A DNA stretch of 26,932 nucleotides from CAZWUW01 sp964636895 (lineage in GTDB: Bacteria > Bacillota > Thermincolia > Thermincolales > CAZWUW01): assembly GCA_964636895.1 (NCBI GenBank), contig CAZWUW010000041.1, positions 1 through 26,932 of the forward strand. Direction: 5' to 3'. Of this stretch, positions 1 through 7,267 are shown one piece after another. The notes under the pieces were generated by a model. The model had not been told where the DNA came from, made no database searches, and saw only the letters and a program-made list of their open reading frames with translations. Each line of letters starts with the position of its first letter. Within the stretch, counting starts at the first letter, position 1. The translations under genes and the position numbers were made by a program.

Positions 1-721
1 AAGTGAAACGGGAACAAAGAAAATCGATAAGCAATGTCACCAATTGGTAGCGTCTAGCCGCAAGCAGGCTTTTATGTTTTGCATTGTTTCGGAGCTTACC
101 GCCCGCGTCGCGGATGACCCTGGGTTTCATGTAAACCGCCCGGAAAATAGCTTCCTCGTTCCAAATAATGGACTTCAGAAAACTTAGTTTGCTGGCATAT
201 ATTTCCCGGTACTTATGATTATATGTATGATTCCCCAGGGCATGCCCCCGGCTGACAATCTCCTTTAACAGTTGCGGGTTTTTATCCACATTGGTGCCAA
301 CCACAAAAAATGTCGCTTTAACCCCATAAAGGTCCAGAATATCTAACACCTGCGGCGTGACCGCCCTTGCCGGCCCGTCGTCAAAGGTCAGGTATACAGT
401 TTTAGGTACTGTTTTACCACCGTTCCCGGATGCTTGAACGGTGCCAGGCCAGTTATACGGGGCGGCTGCAGGTCCGGGAGACCGTCCGCCGGCCTGCCCG
501 GGAGCATGGCCGCCAGCCTGTGCGGTTGCAGGCTCGGTGGCTGGCCCGGTAGTCACTGCGGTCGACTTAGCCCTGTCCGGTGCCGGAGCAACCGCAGCGT
601 CTGCAACAACGACCGGGTCTTTGGCGGCAATATTTCTGGCTGCCACTGTCTGCTCTTGATTACAGCCGCCCGAAACAAGAGCCGTATAAAATAGCAATAA
701 AAATAATATGATTTTTTTCAA
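1..721 (-). CDS. Polysaccharide deacetylase-like lipoprotein, partial (3' end beyond window)
   Basis: The reading frame starts at TTG 719-721, 7 nt behind a GGAGG site (729-733), and is open for 240 codons to the left edge. Residues 1-20 are a lipoprotein signal (hydrophobic run, lipobox VSGGC, Cys20), so the protein should be anchored outside the membrane. Residues 21-105 are a Pro/Ala/Gly-rich linker. A NodB-type carbohydrate esterase domain starts near 108: TFDDGP at 112-117 (catalytic and metal Asp) and the HTYNH metal motif at 165-169. Members of this family remove acetyl groups from peptidoglycan or chitin-like polymers. The third motif, usually R-x-P-G-G, reads RDAGG at 204-208 with the Pro lost, and the stretch after it (near 225-240) lacks the usual Trp/Asp pattern. 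The gene may be diverged or starting to decay. Family is sure, substrate and activity are not. Confidence 0.85.
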   Translation of the reverse strand, partial: MKKIILFLLLFYTALVSGGCNQEQTVAARNIAAKDPVVVADAAVAPAPDRAKSTAVTTGPATEPATAQAGGHAPGQAGGRSPGPAAAPYNWPGTVQASGNGGKTVPKTVYLTFDDGPARAVTPQVLDILDLYGVKATFFVVGTNVDKNPQLLKEIVSRGHALGNHTYNHKYREIYASKLSFLKSIIWNEEAIFRAVYMKPRVIRDAGGKLRNNAKHKSLLAARRYQLVTLLIDFLCSRFT

Positions 722-878
722 GGAAAAACCTCCGATCACTGGTACTTGAAAACTGCTTTAATTACTGATAACAAAGAAATTCCACATTATTCAACAAATA
801 CCTGCACGGTGAAATTATGTAATAATTGGCAGGCATTGAGGACTATTCCCAGGTATTATTACCCAGGTATTTTCTAAG

Positions 879-907
879 TTGAAAATAAACCCGGAATATA
901 TTAAAAT
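879..907 (+). promoter_or_regulatory. Promoter of the DUF1015 gene
   Basis: TTGAAA (879-884), a 17-bp spacer and TAAAAT (902-907) give a good sigma-A-type promoter 36 bp ahead of the ATG at 944. Just upstream lie two direct copies of CCCAGGTATT (848-857 and 862-871), a possible regulator site. Confidence 0.6.
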
Positions 908-943
908 AAATGGGAATGTGATGTAAAACAAGGAGGTAAAAAA

Positions 944-2248
944 ATGGCTACCATTATTCCCATTAAAGGTGTGCGTTACAATCCGGCCAAGGCCGGTGAT
1001 CTCAATGACGTGATCACACCGCCGTATGACGTGATAGATGCGGCGGCGCAAAACAGGTTTTACGAAAAAAACCCATACAACGTTATTCGCCTGGAGCTGG
1101 GGAAAACCTTTCCCGATGATAACGACCACAACAACCGGTATACCCGGGCGGCAGCAACTTTTCAAGATTGGTTGAAGCAGGATGTACTGGTTTATGACGA
1201 AAAACCGTCTCTCTACCTGTACGAACAGAAATTTTCCGCCCGGGGTGAAAACAGGGTGCGGGCCGGGTTTATCGCCGGAGTGCAGGCCAATGATTACAGC
1301 AAGGGTGAAGTCCTGCCCCACGAGGAAACCCTGCCTAAACACAAAGCTGACCGGCTGAATATGATGAAGACAACCATGGCCAACTTTAGCCCCATTTTCG
1401 GATTATATGCCGACCCGGACCACCAGGTGGAAGCCTTATTGGACAAGGCCCGCGGCGGCCGGCAGCCGGATATGCAGGTAACTGACGAAAACGGTGTCAT
1501 CAACCGGCTGTGGGTGATTGCGGATGAAGCTACCATTGTAGCAGTGGTTAAAACCATGGCCGATAAGAAAATCTTTATCGCCGACGGTCATCACAGATAT
1601 GAGACCGCGGTCACTTTCGGCCAGGAAATGGCTGCCGCAGGCAAAACAGGTTATAATTACCTGATGGTTTCCCTGGTTAATCTGTATAATGAAGGTCTGG
1701 TAGTCTTTCCTACCCACCGGCTGGTACATAACGTGCGTGACCTGGACCTGAAAAAACTGCTTACCGAGCTGCAAAAAGACTTTAACGTAGAAGAACTGCC
1801 CGCCGGCACGGGACTGGAGGATTTTCTCACCCGGCTTGAAAACCTTGGCACTAATGACCACGCCTTTGGCCTCTATACAGAAGAAAAAAAGTTTTATTTG
1901 ATGACCTTAAAAAGCGAAGCTAGCCTCGACCAACTGAACCTAGAAAACCGGTCTGCCGCCTGGCGCCGGCTGGATGTTTCTATTTTGCATACACTGATTC
2001 TGGACAAGCTGCTGGGCATCGGCAGCCGGCAGCGGGCAGATGAAAGCAACCTCACCTATGTGCGGGACGAGGATGTGGCGCTGGCTTCGGTGGATAACGG
2101 CACGTCCCAGCTAGCCTTTTTCATGAATGCCACCAAAGTTGAGGAAGTTACCGATATTGCCACCGGCGGTGAAAAAATGCCTCAGAAATCCACTTTCTTT
2201 TATCCGAAAGTAGTCACCGGCATGGTCATCAATAATTACCAAAAATAA
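944..2248 (+). CDS. DUF1015 family protein
   Basis: A 434-residue soluble protein with ATG start preceded by AGGAGG about 8 nt away. The N-terminus (MATIIPIKGVRYNP, then the TPPYDVI motif near residues 26-32) and the central ADGHHRYETA motif (about 213-222) are hallmarks of the DUF1015 (COG4198) family, and the length fits the family. The biochemical role of this family is not firmly known to me. The conserved D-G-H-H-R-Y motif looks catalytic or metal binding, which is inference. No membrane segment or signal peptide is seen. It stands alone: own promoter upstream and a strong terminator directly after the stop. The flanking genes are divergent (deacetylase) and convergent (ferritin-like), so they give no functional hint. 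Confidence 0.9.
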   Translation: MATIIPIKGVRYNPAKAGDLNDVITPPYDVIDAAAQNRFYEKNPYNVIRLELGKTFPDDNDHNNRYTRAAATFQDWLKQDVLVYDEKPSLYLYEQKFSARGENRVRAGFIAGVQANDYSKGEVLPHEETLPKHKADRLNMMKTTMANFSPIFGLYADPDHQVEALLDKARGGRQPDMQVTDENGVINRLWVIADEATIVAVVKTMADKKIFIADGHHRYETAVTFGQEMAAAGKTGYNYLMVSLVNLYNEGLVVFPTHRLVHNVRDLDLKKLLTELQKDFNVEELPAGTGLEDFLTRLENLGTNDHAFGLYTEEKKFYLMTLKSEASLDQLNLENRSAAWRRLDVSILHTLILDKLLGIGSRQRADESNLTYVRDEDVALASVDNGTSQLAFFMNATKVEEVTDIATGGEKMPQKSTFFYPKVVTGMVINNYQK

Positions 2249-2253
2249 TTTGT

Positions 2254-2291
2254 AACCGGCCCGAGCCTATGTGCTCCGGGCCGGTTTTTTT
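2254..2291 (+). terminator. Intrinsic terminator after DUF1015 gene
   Basis: A GC-rich stem (AACCGGCCCG-AGC pairing with GCT-CCGGGCCGGTT, one bulge) with a CTATGT loop and a run of seven T. It ends 33 nt before the stop of the convergent ferritin-like gene and may partly serve it too. Confidence 0.85.
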
Positions 2292-2323
2292 ATTTCCGTC
2301 CGGCCAATTCCGTTTTGTTCCTC

Positions 2324-2824
2324 TTAATCTGCTTCCGCCATATCCATGGCCATGATCATGGTAAATCTGTCGGCATGCTCCATTTCATCTGTCATAATTT
2401 CAAACATCAGGTCCCGCACAGTCATGTCCCAGGTGCCGAGCAGCATGCCCCGGTAAAGGTGCGCAGCCTCCAATTCATCATTAAAAGCCCGGAAAACCCC
2501 GCTGACAAAGTCGGGCCTCGCGACCACTATTTTTTCGACCGCCGGCGGCCGGCCGGTCAGGCGCTCATAAAGCCGCGAAAACTTCTGATAATGCTCCATT
2601 TCATCCTGATGCGCGTGATGAATTTGCTCCCTGGCCTCGGCAGTCGGCGCAATACTTTCCAGATAGGCATAAAATTCGATAGCCTCGGCCTCACCGGCCA
2701 GGGCTTTTTCCAGCTCCTTTAGCCATTTATGCGGGTCCCGGAACATCGGCATCAGCCAGGGATACATGCCGGAATTAGGTCTGCTATATTCTGCTATCTT
2801 AGGTCTGCTATATAATGTATACAT
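2324..2824 (-). CDS. Ferritin-like (rubrerythrin-type) di-iron protein
   Basis: ATG at 2822-2824 is preferred over an in-frame GTG at 2842 because AGGAG lies 9-10 nt before the ATG and nothing like it precedes the GTG. The product is 166 residues. After a short Pro/Tyr-rich leader it shows a four-helix pattern of ferritin-like iron ligands: Glu cluster in GEAEAIEFY (about 44-52), EMEH (about 75-78), DELEAAH (about 116-122) and EMEH (about 147-150). Such proteins bind a di-iron centre and act in peroxide reduction, iron handling or related oxidations. Which of these applies here cannot be told. The gene follows the AprX-like protease by 27 bp on the same strand and is probably co-transcribed. 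The leader contains a 14-bp direct duplication giving the peptide repeat YSRP. Confidence 0.85.
   Translation of the reverse strand: MYTLYSRPKIAEYSRPNSGMYPWLMPMFRDPHKWLKELEKALAGEAEAIEFYAYLESIAPTAEAREQIHHAHQDEMEHYQKFSRLYERLTGRPPAVEKIVVARPDFVSGVFRAFNDELEAAHLYRGMLLGTWDMTVRDLMFEIMTDEMEHADRFTMIMAMDMAEAD
2776..2813. repeat. 14-bp direct repeat in the 5' end of the ferritin-like gene
   Basis: TAGGTCTGCTATAT occurs at 2776-2789 and 2800-2813, a 24-bp period that keeps the reading frame and duplicates YSRP in the protein leader, outside the four-helix core. Confidence 0.7.
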
Positions 2825-2851
2825 AACATCTTTTCTCCTCACCTTATTATA

Positions 2852-4159
2852 TTAAAGCTTTTTTGCCATTTCCACTGCTGCCCGTGCGTTTATTTCTCCG
2901 GCGCCACCGGCGTTGGGGCCCTTGTTCCGCTTATTGCAGCTGGTCACAAGAACTTTTTTTACCTGCTCCGGGGTTAAAGCCGGGTTGGCCTGAACAACCA
3001 CCGCCGCTACCCCGGCGCAAACAGGAGTAGCCATGGAAGTCCCGGATAACTTAAAATAGCTCTTGCCCACCCGGAAATCTTTATTGTCTTTGTCCACCCG
3101 CGAACCCGGTGACCGGAGGGAAATAATATCCACCCCAGGGGCTGTTACGTCAGGTTTGTTGTGATTATCAACGGTCGGTCCCCGACTGGAAAAGTCAGCT
3201 AATACATCATCTTTTACTGTTACCGTATTCTTATCATCTATGGCGCCAACAGTAATTATTTGGGGATGAATACCTGGTGAATTAATAGTCCGCGCCGCCG
3301 GACCGTCGTTTCCGGCGGCCGCACAAACCACCATGCCGGCATGCCAGGCTTTGGCCACCGCACGGCAGATAGGGTCGTTTTTGTATGATTCGACAGCGCT
3401 GCCGCCAAGAGACATATTGATAATTCTGATATTGTACTTTTTACGGTTATCAATACACCACTGCAGAGCCGCAATAATATTGGAGGTAGGCCCGGCACCG
3501 TCCCGGTCCAATACCTTCACACCGATAATGCTTGCCCTTGGCGCCACCCCCCGGTACTTGCCGCCTGATATGGTGCCGTTGCCGGCAATTGCACCGGCTA
3601 CATGAGTGCCATGGCCATTATCATCATACGGTTTTTTGCGGCCCCGGATAAAATCCTTAAAGGCTACAATCCGGTTTGCCGGACCGGTAAGGTCCGGGTG
3701 AGGATAAACCCCCGTATCCAAGACGGCCACTCCTACACCGGTGCCTTTATAACCGCTCTCCCAAGCCTGCGGCGCACCAACGGCCGGGGTGGCAACATCA
3801 AGCAAGGTATGAACCTTACGGTCATACCATATTTTTTTAACCCGTCCGTCCTGGATTAACTTTTTTAGCATTTCCATACTTACATGGGATTGAAAGCCGC
3901 CAATTACATGCAGGGATTTATGCACCTTGCACAGGCAGTTTTCTGCCACCGCCTGCACATGCATGCCGGCACCGGTTTCCTCGGCCAGTTCAATAATCAC
4001 CGGCACCCTGGTAAAACGCATTTTTATGGCGTGTACCGCCCCCTTAATTATTCCGGGCAGCTTTGGCGGCGTGTAGACATTTAAATGCAAATGATCTTTT
4101 AGATGGCAGCAGACTCTGTCCTCCACACTTTCCAGCCAGGCTGCATCTTTTATGGTCAT
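2852..4159 (-). CDS. aprX: AprX-like intracellular subtilisin (S8 serine peptidase)
   Basis: A 435-residue subtilase with a full catalytic triad: Asp148 in VAVLDTG, His183 in NGHGTHVAG and Ser375 in SGTSMATP, plus the oxyanion region around AAGNDGPAA. There is no signal peptide. Residues 1-125 form an N-terminal region like the prodomain of Bacillus AprX, and total length (AprX is about 442) and order match that family, so cytoplasmic or sporulation-stage proteolysis is likely. The start at 4159 is set by AGGAGG at 4168-4173, 8 nt upstream. An 11-bp-arm inverted repeat spans this ribosome-binding site and includes the start codon (4156-4193), suggesting translational control. The ferritin-like gene follows closely. 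The symbol is by similarity; orthology was not tested. Confidence 0.9.
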   Translation of the reverse strand: MTIKDAAWLESVEDRVCCHLKDHLHLNVYTPPKLPGIIKGAVHAIKMRFTRVPVIIELAEETGAGMHVQAVAENCLCKVHKSLHVIGGFQSHVSMEMLKKLIQDGRVKKIWYDRKVHTLLDVATPAVGAPQAWESGYKGTGVGVAVLDTGVYPHPDLTGPANRIVAFKDFIRGRKKPYDDNGHGTHVAGAIAGNGTISGGKYRGVAPRASIIGVKVLDRDGAGPTSNIIAALQWCIDNRKKYNIRIINMSLGGSAVESYKNDPICRAVAKAWHAGMVVCAAAGNDGPAARTINSPGIHPQIITVGAIDDKNTVTVKDDVLADFSSRGPTVDNHNKPDVTAPGVDIISLRSPGSRVDKDNKDFRVGKSYFKLSGTSMATPVCAGVAAVVVQANPALTPEQVKKVLVTSCNKRNKGPNAGGAGEINARAAVEMAKKL

Positions 4160-4193
4160 ATAGCAAGCCTCCTAATTTATGTTTGCTATATGA
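4156..4193 (-). promoter_or_regulatory. Inverted repeat covering the start codon of the protease
   Basis: On the minus strand TCATATAGCAA (4193-4183) pairs perfectly with TTGCTATATGA (4166-4156). The right arm holds the ATG start codon and the 16-nt loop holds the AGGAGG site. In mRNA this can form an 11-bp stem that hides the start codon. As DNA it could instead be an operator dyad. Confidence 0.6.
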
Positions 4194-4219
4194 TATTAAT
4201 GGAGGTCTACCTTATGTTA

Positions 4220-4437
4220 CTAAGATAGAAAAGTATTCTTTACCCTGGACAAGGGGTCGTAGTAATACTTGGTGCTGCCGACGCCTTCGTTCTTTTCGGT
4301 CTGGTTGCCCCGCATGTCGTACCGGTATTCGTTGTTGCTTACAATGTCTTTTCCGTTAAAATGACGCAGGTTTTTGATGTTGTTGGAAGGATAATACTGG
4401 TAGGCTGATTTGATGCCGGTGACGCCGTATTTGATAT
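4220..4437 (-). pseudogene. RHS/YD-repeat protein fragment
   Basis: Minus-strand translation from about 4437 to TAG at 4220-4222 gives YD-repeat peptide: NIKYGVTGIKSAYQYYPSNN, then YRYDMRGNQTEKNEG and KYYYDPLSRVKN. The G-N-x-T/YYYDPLSR spacing is typical of RHS cores. There is no start codon with a ribosome-binding site; the frame emerges from the terminator at 4450-4495. It is a broken internal piece of a large RHS gene. Together with the fragment at 4674-4880 it suggests a decayed RHS locus. RHS proteins are cell-surface or secreted proteins whose variable C-termini are often toxins. Confidence 0.75.
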
Positions 4438-4449
4438 TTGTTATCGGCT

Positions 4450-4495
4450 ACAAAAAAAGAACCTCAAGAGAGTATTTGTATGAACTCCCTTGAGG
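4450..4495 (-). terminator. Intrinsic terminator of the 58-residue ORF
   Basis: On the minus strand CCTCAAGGGAGT pairs with ACTCTCTTGAGG around a 10-nt loop and is followed by TTCTTTTTTT. The stop codon of the small ORF lies inside the stem. The hairpin resembles the one at 26419-26452. Confidence 0.8.
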
Positions 4496-4640
4496 CATCA
4501 AAATCATATGTAACTAGATATAATCTTATTAACTCATTTTTTTCTCTCCAACCAGTTATCCCATTAACTAAACCTGCAATTCCTGCAAAAGAAACTACTA
4601 CAAATATAATAATCTTCATTGCCTCAAAGAGAAGTTTCAA
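4464..4640 (-). CDS. Small membrane protein, 58 residues, unknown
   Basis: A short frame starting with TTG at 4638-4640 behind a GGGGGT ribosome-binding site 7 nt away, ending in a TGA inside its own terminator. The peptide begins MKLLFEAMK, has a hydrophobic segment at about 9-28 (IIIFVVVSFAGIAGLVNGI), and ends in a charged tail. It lies between two RHS fragments, directly downstream of an RHS-type C-terminal tip. In polymorphic toxin loci that position usually holds an immunity gene, so a residual immunity or accessory protein is possible, but the sequence itself shows no known family. Ribosome-binding site and terminator make real expression plausible. Confidence 0.5.
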   Translation of the reverse strand: MKLLFEAMKIIIFVVVSFAGIAGLVNGITGWREKNELIRLYLVTYDFDASREFIQILS

Positions 4641-4673
4641 CTAATTACCCCCTTTTTGCTAAAAACTTTTGTG

Positions 4674-4880
4674 CTATTTAAATTTCTCTAAAAGTTTATT
4701 AGCATCTTTATATAAATCATGAACATCTATCCATGTTGATGGAGAAACTAAGGAAGCATAACCAACCTGTTCAGTTGCTTTATCAAGAGCAGGGTCTCCC
4801 GACGAGGGTTTTCATCATATGTATAATTGGTAGTTTGTCCGTTGTAAGCTAAGGTGGTGGAATAACCTAACCGGTCTGTA
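4674..4880 (-). pseudogene. RHS core end plus C-terminal tip, frameshifted
   Basis: Reading leftwards from about 4880, one frame gives RHS-core peptide (DRLGYSTTLAYNGQTTNYTY, then DEN). Near 4805 the meaningful frame shifts by one base and continues as ALDKATEQVGYASLV, then SPSTWIDVHDLYKDANKLLE and FK before TAG at 4674-4676. The change of frame with two TGA codons in the second frame just upstream shows it is broken. The 39-residue tail could be the end of a toxin tip; its family is not recognised. The 58-residue ORF starts 33 bp further on. Confidence 0.65.
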
Positions 4881-4884
4881 TCCT

Positions 4885-4930
4885 GCAAGAGAGAGGCGTT
4901 GTCCCGCAAAGGACGGCGCCTCTCTCTTGC
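4885..4930. repeat. Perfect 14-bp-arm dyad between RHS remnant and rhuM
   Basis: GCAAGAGAGAGGCG (4885-4898) is exactly complementary to CGCCTCTCTCTTGC (4917-4930). The 18-bp centre itself contains GTCC/GGAC pairing. Neither side has a T-run. A second small dyad, CAGCATTTATGCTG, lies at 4936-4949. It sits where RHS similarity stops and the rhuM gene ends. Confidence 0.7.
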
Positions 4931-4955
4931 TCTATCAGCATTTATGCTGAAATAT

Positions 4956-6026
4956 TTAGGGGTTTTTATTATCAGTTTTTGTAATCTGCTGTTGTTTAGA
5001 AAGATTGATTTGTCTATCAAAATCGCTTTCAAACAGTTTATCCTGTACAATTCGATATTTTTCAAATTCGGATTCCGCATGGACTTTGGCTATTTCTGCT
5101 GTCACTTTTCCGGCATCCTGTAAGACGGCACGGTCAGTTGCCTGTATGAAACCATTTAACCGAGTTTCCCAGTCCTGCATGGTCATAGGTATGTGTCGCA
5201 ACGCCATATCCTCGGCAATATCTAAATAGGCCGAAACCAGACGCTGCAGCTGCCCCATTTCAAATTCGGCCAGGTAGTTTTTCGCTACTGATACATCAAA
5301 TTTCTGAATTTTTCCAAGCGGCGCGTCTTTCCATGTAGTAAGTCCCATGTGCTCTTTTTCGGCATCAGCACGAGTATAAATCACTTCCGAAGCGGTCTGC
5401 CCATGAATCGCCCAATGAAGTTTATTTTGAACGGTGGCAAAGAATCGCTTTGTGGTATTTGCCGTTACGTCATAATCTATTGCGGTTACATAAATGTCAG
5501 TAATTTTCTGATAAAATTTCCGCTCACTAAGACGGATTTCACGAATGCGCTGGAGCTGCTCTTCAAAATATTGCTCTGTCAGAATGGAGCCGCCATTTTT
5601 CAGTCGTTCATCGTCCATAGCAAAGCCTTTGATAGTGTAATCCTTCACGATCTGATTAGCCCATTTTCGAAACTGAACAGCACGCTCATTGTTCACTTTA
5701 AAACCCACGGCAATAATCATTTGTAGACTGTAATGCTTAACTTCGCGGCTTACCTGGCGCGAACCTTCAGTTTGAACTATTCGGAAATTCCGAATAGTTG
5801 CCTCCTGTGCAAGCTCACCATCTGCATAAATTTTAGAAATATGCTCGTTTATGGTATGGACCTCTACGTTGTAAAGCGTTGCAAGCATTTTCTGCGTGAG
5901 CCAGATGTTCTCGTCTTCATAACGCATTTCAACGCTTTCGGGATTATCGCCTGTTGCAGCAATAAATGTCAGGTATTCAGCTGTACTGGAGCGGATTGTG
6001 ATTTCGTTATTCTTTTTCCTCGCCAT
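4956..6026 (-). CDS. RhuM family protein
   Basis: A 356-residue soluble protein. The N-terminal part (ENIWLTQKMLATLYNVEVHT near residues 40-59, then INEHI and VSREVKHYSLQMIIAVGFKV near 93-112) is the classic RhuM/virulence-protein family pattern, a KilA-N/Bro-like DNA-binding-type region. The C-terminal half is helical and charged. ATG at 6026 has GGAGGG 10 nt upstream, and a TATAAT -10 lies at 6058-6063 (minus). RhuM genes occur sporadically in genomic islands, often beside restriction or toxin genes; their molecular role is not settled. Here the gene sits beside RHS remnants with no partner gene on its 5' side, so acquisition by horizontal transfer is likely. The family call is firm, function unknown. 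Confidence 0.88.
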   Translation of the reverse strand: MARKKNNEITIRSSTAEYLTFIAATGDNPESVEMRYEDENIWLTQKMLATLYNVEVHTINEHISKIYADGELAQEATIRNFRIVQTEGSRQVSREVKHYSLQMIIAVGFKVNNERAVQFRKWANQIVKDYTIKGFAMDDERLKNGGSILTEQYFEEQLQRIREIRLSERKFYQKITDIYVTAIDYDVTANTTKRFFATVQNKLHWAIHGQTASEVIYTRADAEKEHMGLTTWKDAPLGKIQKFDVSVAKNYLAEFEMGQLQRLVSAYLDIAEDMALRHIPMTMQDWETRLNGFIQATDRAVLQDAGKVTAEIAKVHAESEFEKYRIVQDKLFESDFDRQINLSKQQQITKTDNKNP

Positions 6027-6199
6027 AGGTGTTATGCCCTCCGCTTTTTATTTTCAAATTATACCTTATCAACTTTCGGATTGCCTTGGTGCTATTTCCA
6101 TAATATCACAGAAGTCCACACCAAGAATACCCATGGTTCAAAAAATAAAAAATAGAAAGCCGCCTAAATGCACGGGTTTTTGTTTTTGCGAGCTGCCGT

Positions 6200-7165
6200 C
6201 TAGAGGAATCCCCTAAGTGCTTTGCCGTTTAAGTAGTCGAACTTTTGCCCCTGACAGGTGCCCCGCTCTTCTAACACCGCCTCAATGCGGCGTTTGATTT
6301 TCCACCAACTGGTGGACCAATTACAAAATAATAGGTTGCCCTGCGGTCCTTTGCCCACCAGGCGCTGAATAACCATAGCCGGGTCCAGGTACTCAAGAAA
6401 AGTAACTACCCGGTCAATGTACTCATCCATGGTAATTACCTGAAAATCACCCTGCTCATACATCCTGCCCAAAGGCGTGTCCCGTACGATATACAGCGAA
6501 TGGAGCTTGACATAGTCCACCCCCAGCGCGGAAAGCAGCTTGGCGTTTTCCACCACATCCCCCTCATCATCCCAGGGCAGGTTTAAGATAATATGAGCTA
6601 CAATCGCAAAGCCGTGTTTTTTGATCCGCAGCACAGCATCCACAAATTCGGCCAGCGTATGCCCCCGGTTGATTTTTTGCAGGGTATGCCAGTTGGCGGT
6701 CTGCAGGCCCAGCTCAATGTTAATGTCAAACCCCTTGTCCCGCTGTAAGCCGGCCAGGAAGTCCAGATACCGGTCATTGATACAGTCCGGCCGGGTAGAG
6801 ATGGAAATCCCGACAATGTCTTTGTCCGCAGCAGCCGCCAGCATATTTTCTTGAAAATTATCAAAAAAAGTATAAGTATTGGAAAACGCCTGAAAATACG
6901 CAATAAACCGCCGGGCATTAAAGCGCCGGAGGAAAAAGGCCTTATTAGTGTTGATTTGCTGCTGTATGGAAAGGGAATTGGGCAGGCACTCAAACCCGGC
7001 CCCCGCTTCATCGCAAAAGATACAACCGCCCACACCGACTGTCCCGTCCCGGTTTGGGCAGGTTCCGGGCAGGTTCACCGGCAGCTTATACACTTTGACC
7101 CCGTATTTATCTTGCAGATGTTTGGCATACTCATTATATCGGGATACCTGGACATGCAAAATCAA
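6200..7165 (-). CDS. TIGR01212 family radical SAM protein
   Basis: A 321-residue radical SAM enzyme. The iron-sulfur cysteines lie in the pattern CPNRDGTVGVGGCIFC (Cys36, Cys48, Cys51), which with its long first spacing is diagnostic for the TIGR01212 (YhcC-like) family. Later motifs ISTRPDC and ELGLQTAN fit the TIM-barrel core. Family members are predicted to use S-adenosylmethionine radicals on an RNA or similar substrate; the reaction is not established. The start is uncertain: the ATG at 7165 directly abuts the GGAAGGTG site, so TTG at 7159 is at least as likely. The gene diverges from the RMD1-like gene, with which it shares a 102-bp intergenic region carrying two overlapping promoters. 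Confidence 0.9.
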   Translation of the reverse strand: MILHVQVSRYNEYAKHLQDKYGVKVYKLPVNLPGTCPNRDGTVGVGGCIFCDEAGAGFECLPNSLSIQQQINTNKAFFLRRFNARRFIAYFQAFSNTYTFFDNFQENMLAAAADKDIVGISISTRPDCINDRYLDFLAGLQRDKGFDINIELGLQTANWHTLQKINRGHTLAEFVDAVLRIKKHGFAIVAHIILNLPWDDEGDVVENAKLLSALGVDYVKLHSLYIVRDTPLGRMYEQGDFQVITMDEYIDRVVTFLEYLDPAMVIQRLVGKGPQGNLLFCNWSTSWWKIKRRIEAVLEERGTCQGQKFDYLNGKALRGFL

Positions 7166-7192
7166 TCACCTTCCAGCGTTATAAGTATTAAT

Positions 7193-7221
7193 ATTTTACC
7201 TTGTTTGCCATTAATACGCAA
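7193..7221 (-). promoter_or_regulatory. Candidate promoter of the radical SAM gene
   Basis: On the minus strand TTGCGT (7221-7216), a 17-bp spacer and TAAAAT (7198-7193). The -10 is good and the -35 is partial. It overlaps the opposite promoter at 7205-7233. Confidence 0.45.
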
Positions 7222-7233
7222 TTAAACTGCAAT
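7205..7233 (+). promoter_or_regulatory. Candidate promoter of the RMD1-like gene
   Basis: TTGCCA (7205-7210), 17 bp, TGCAAT (7228-7233), 34 bp before the ATG at 7268. The -35 is strong and the -10 is weak. The two divergent promoters overlap, so they could compete. Confidence 0.4.
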
Positions 7234-7267
7234 TTTGCAACCTTAACTATTCCTCCGGAGGTGCGCT

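Noticed and set aside
434..694. Two plus-strand frames opposite the deacetylase linker
   Set aside because: They arise from the GC-rich Pro/Ala/Gly linker on the minus strand, which has clear NodB motifs in frame.
4748..5080. Continuous 110-codon minus frame spanning the dyad and the end of rhuM
   Set aside because: Its right half overlaps rhuM coding sequence in another frame; only its left half is RHS-like, so it is treated as a remnant, not a gene.
6040..6199. Terminator for the radical SAM gene near 6140-6180
   Set aside because: T-rich stretch and GGCGGCT are present, but no well-paired partner arm was found.
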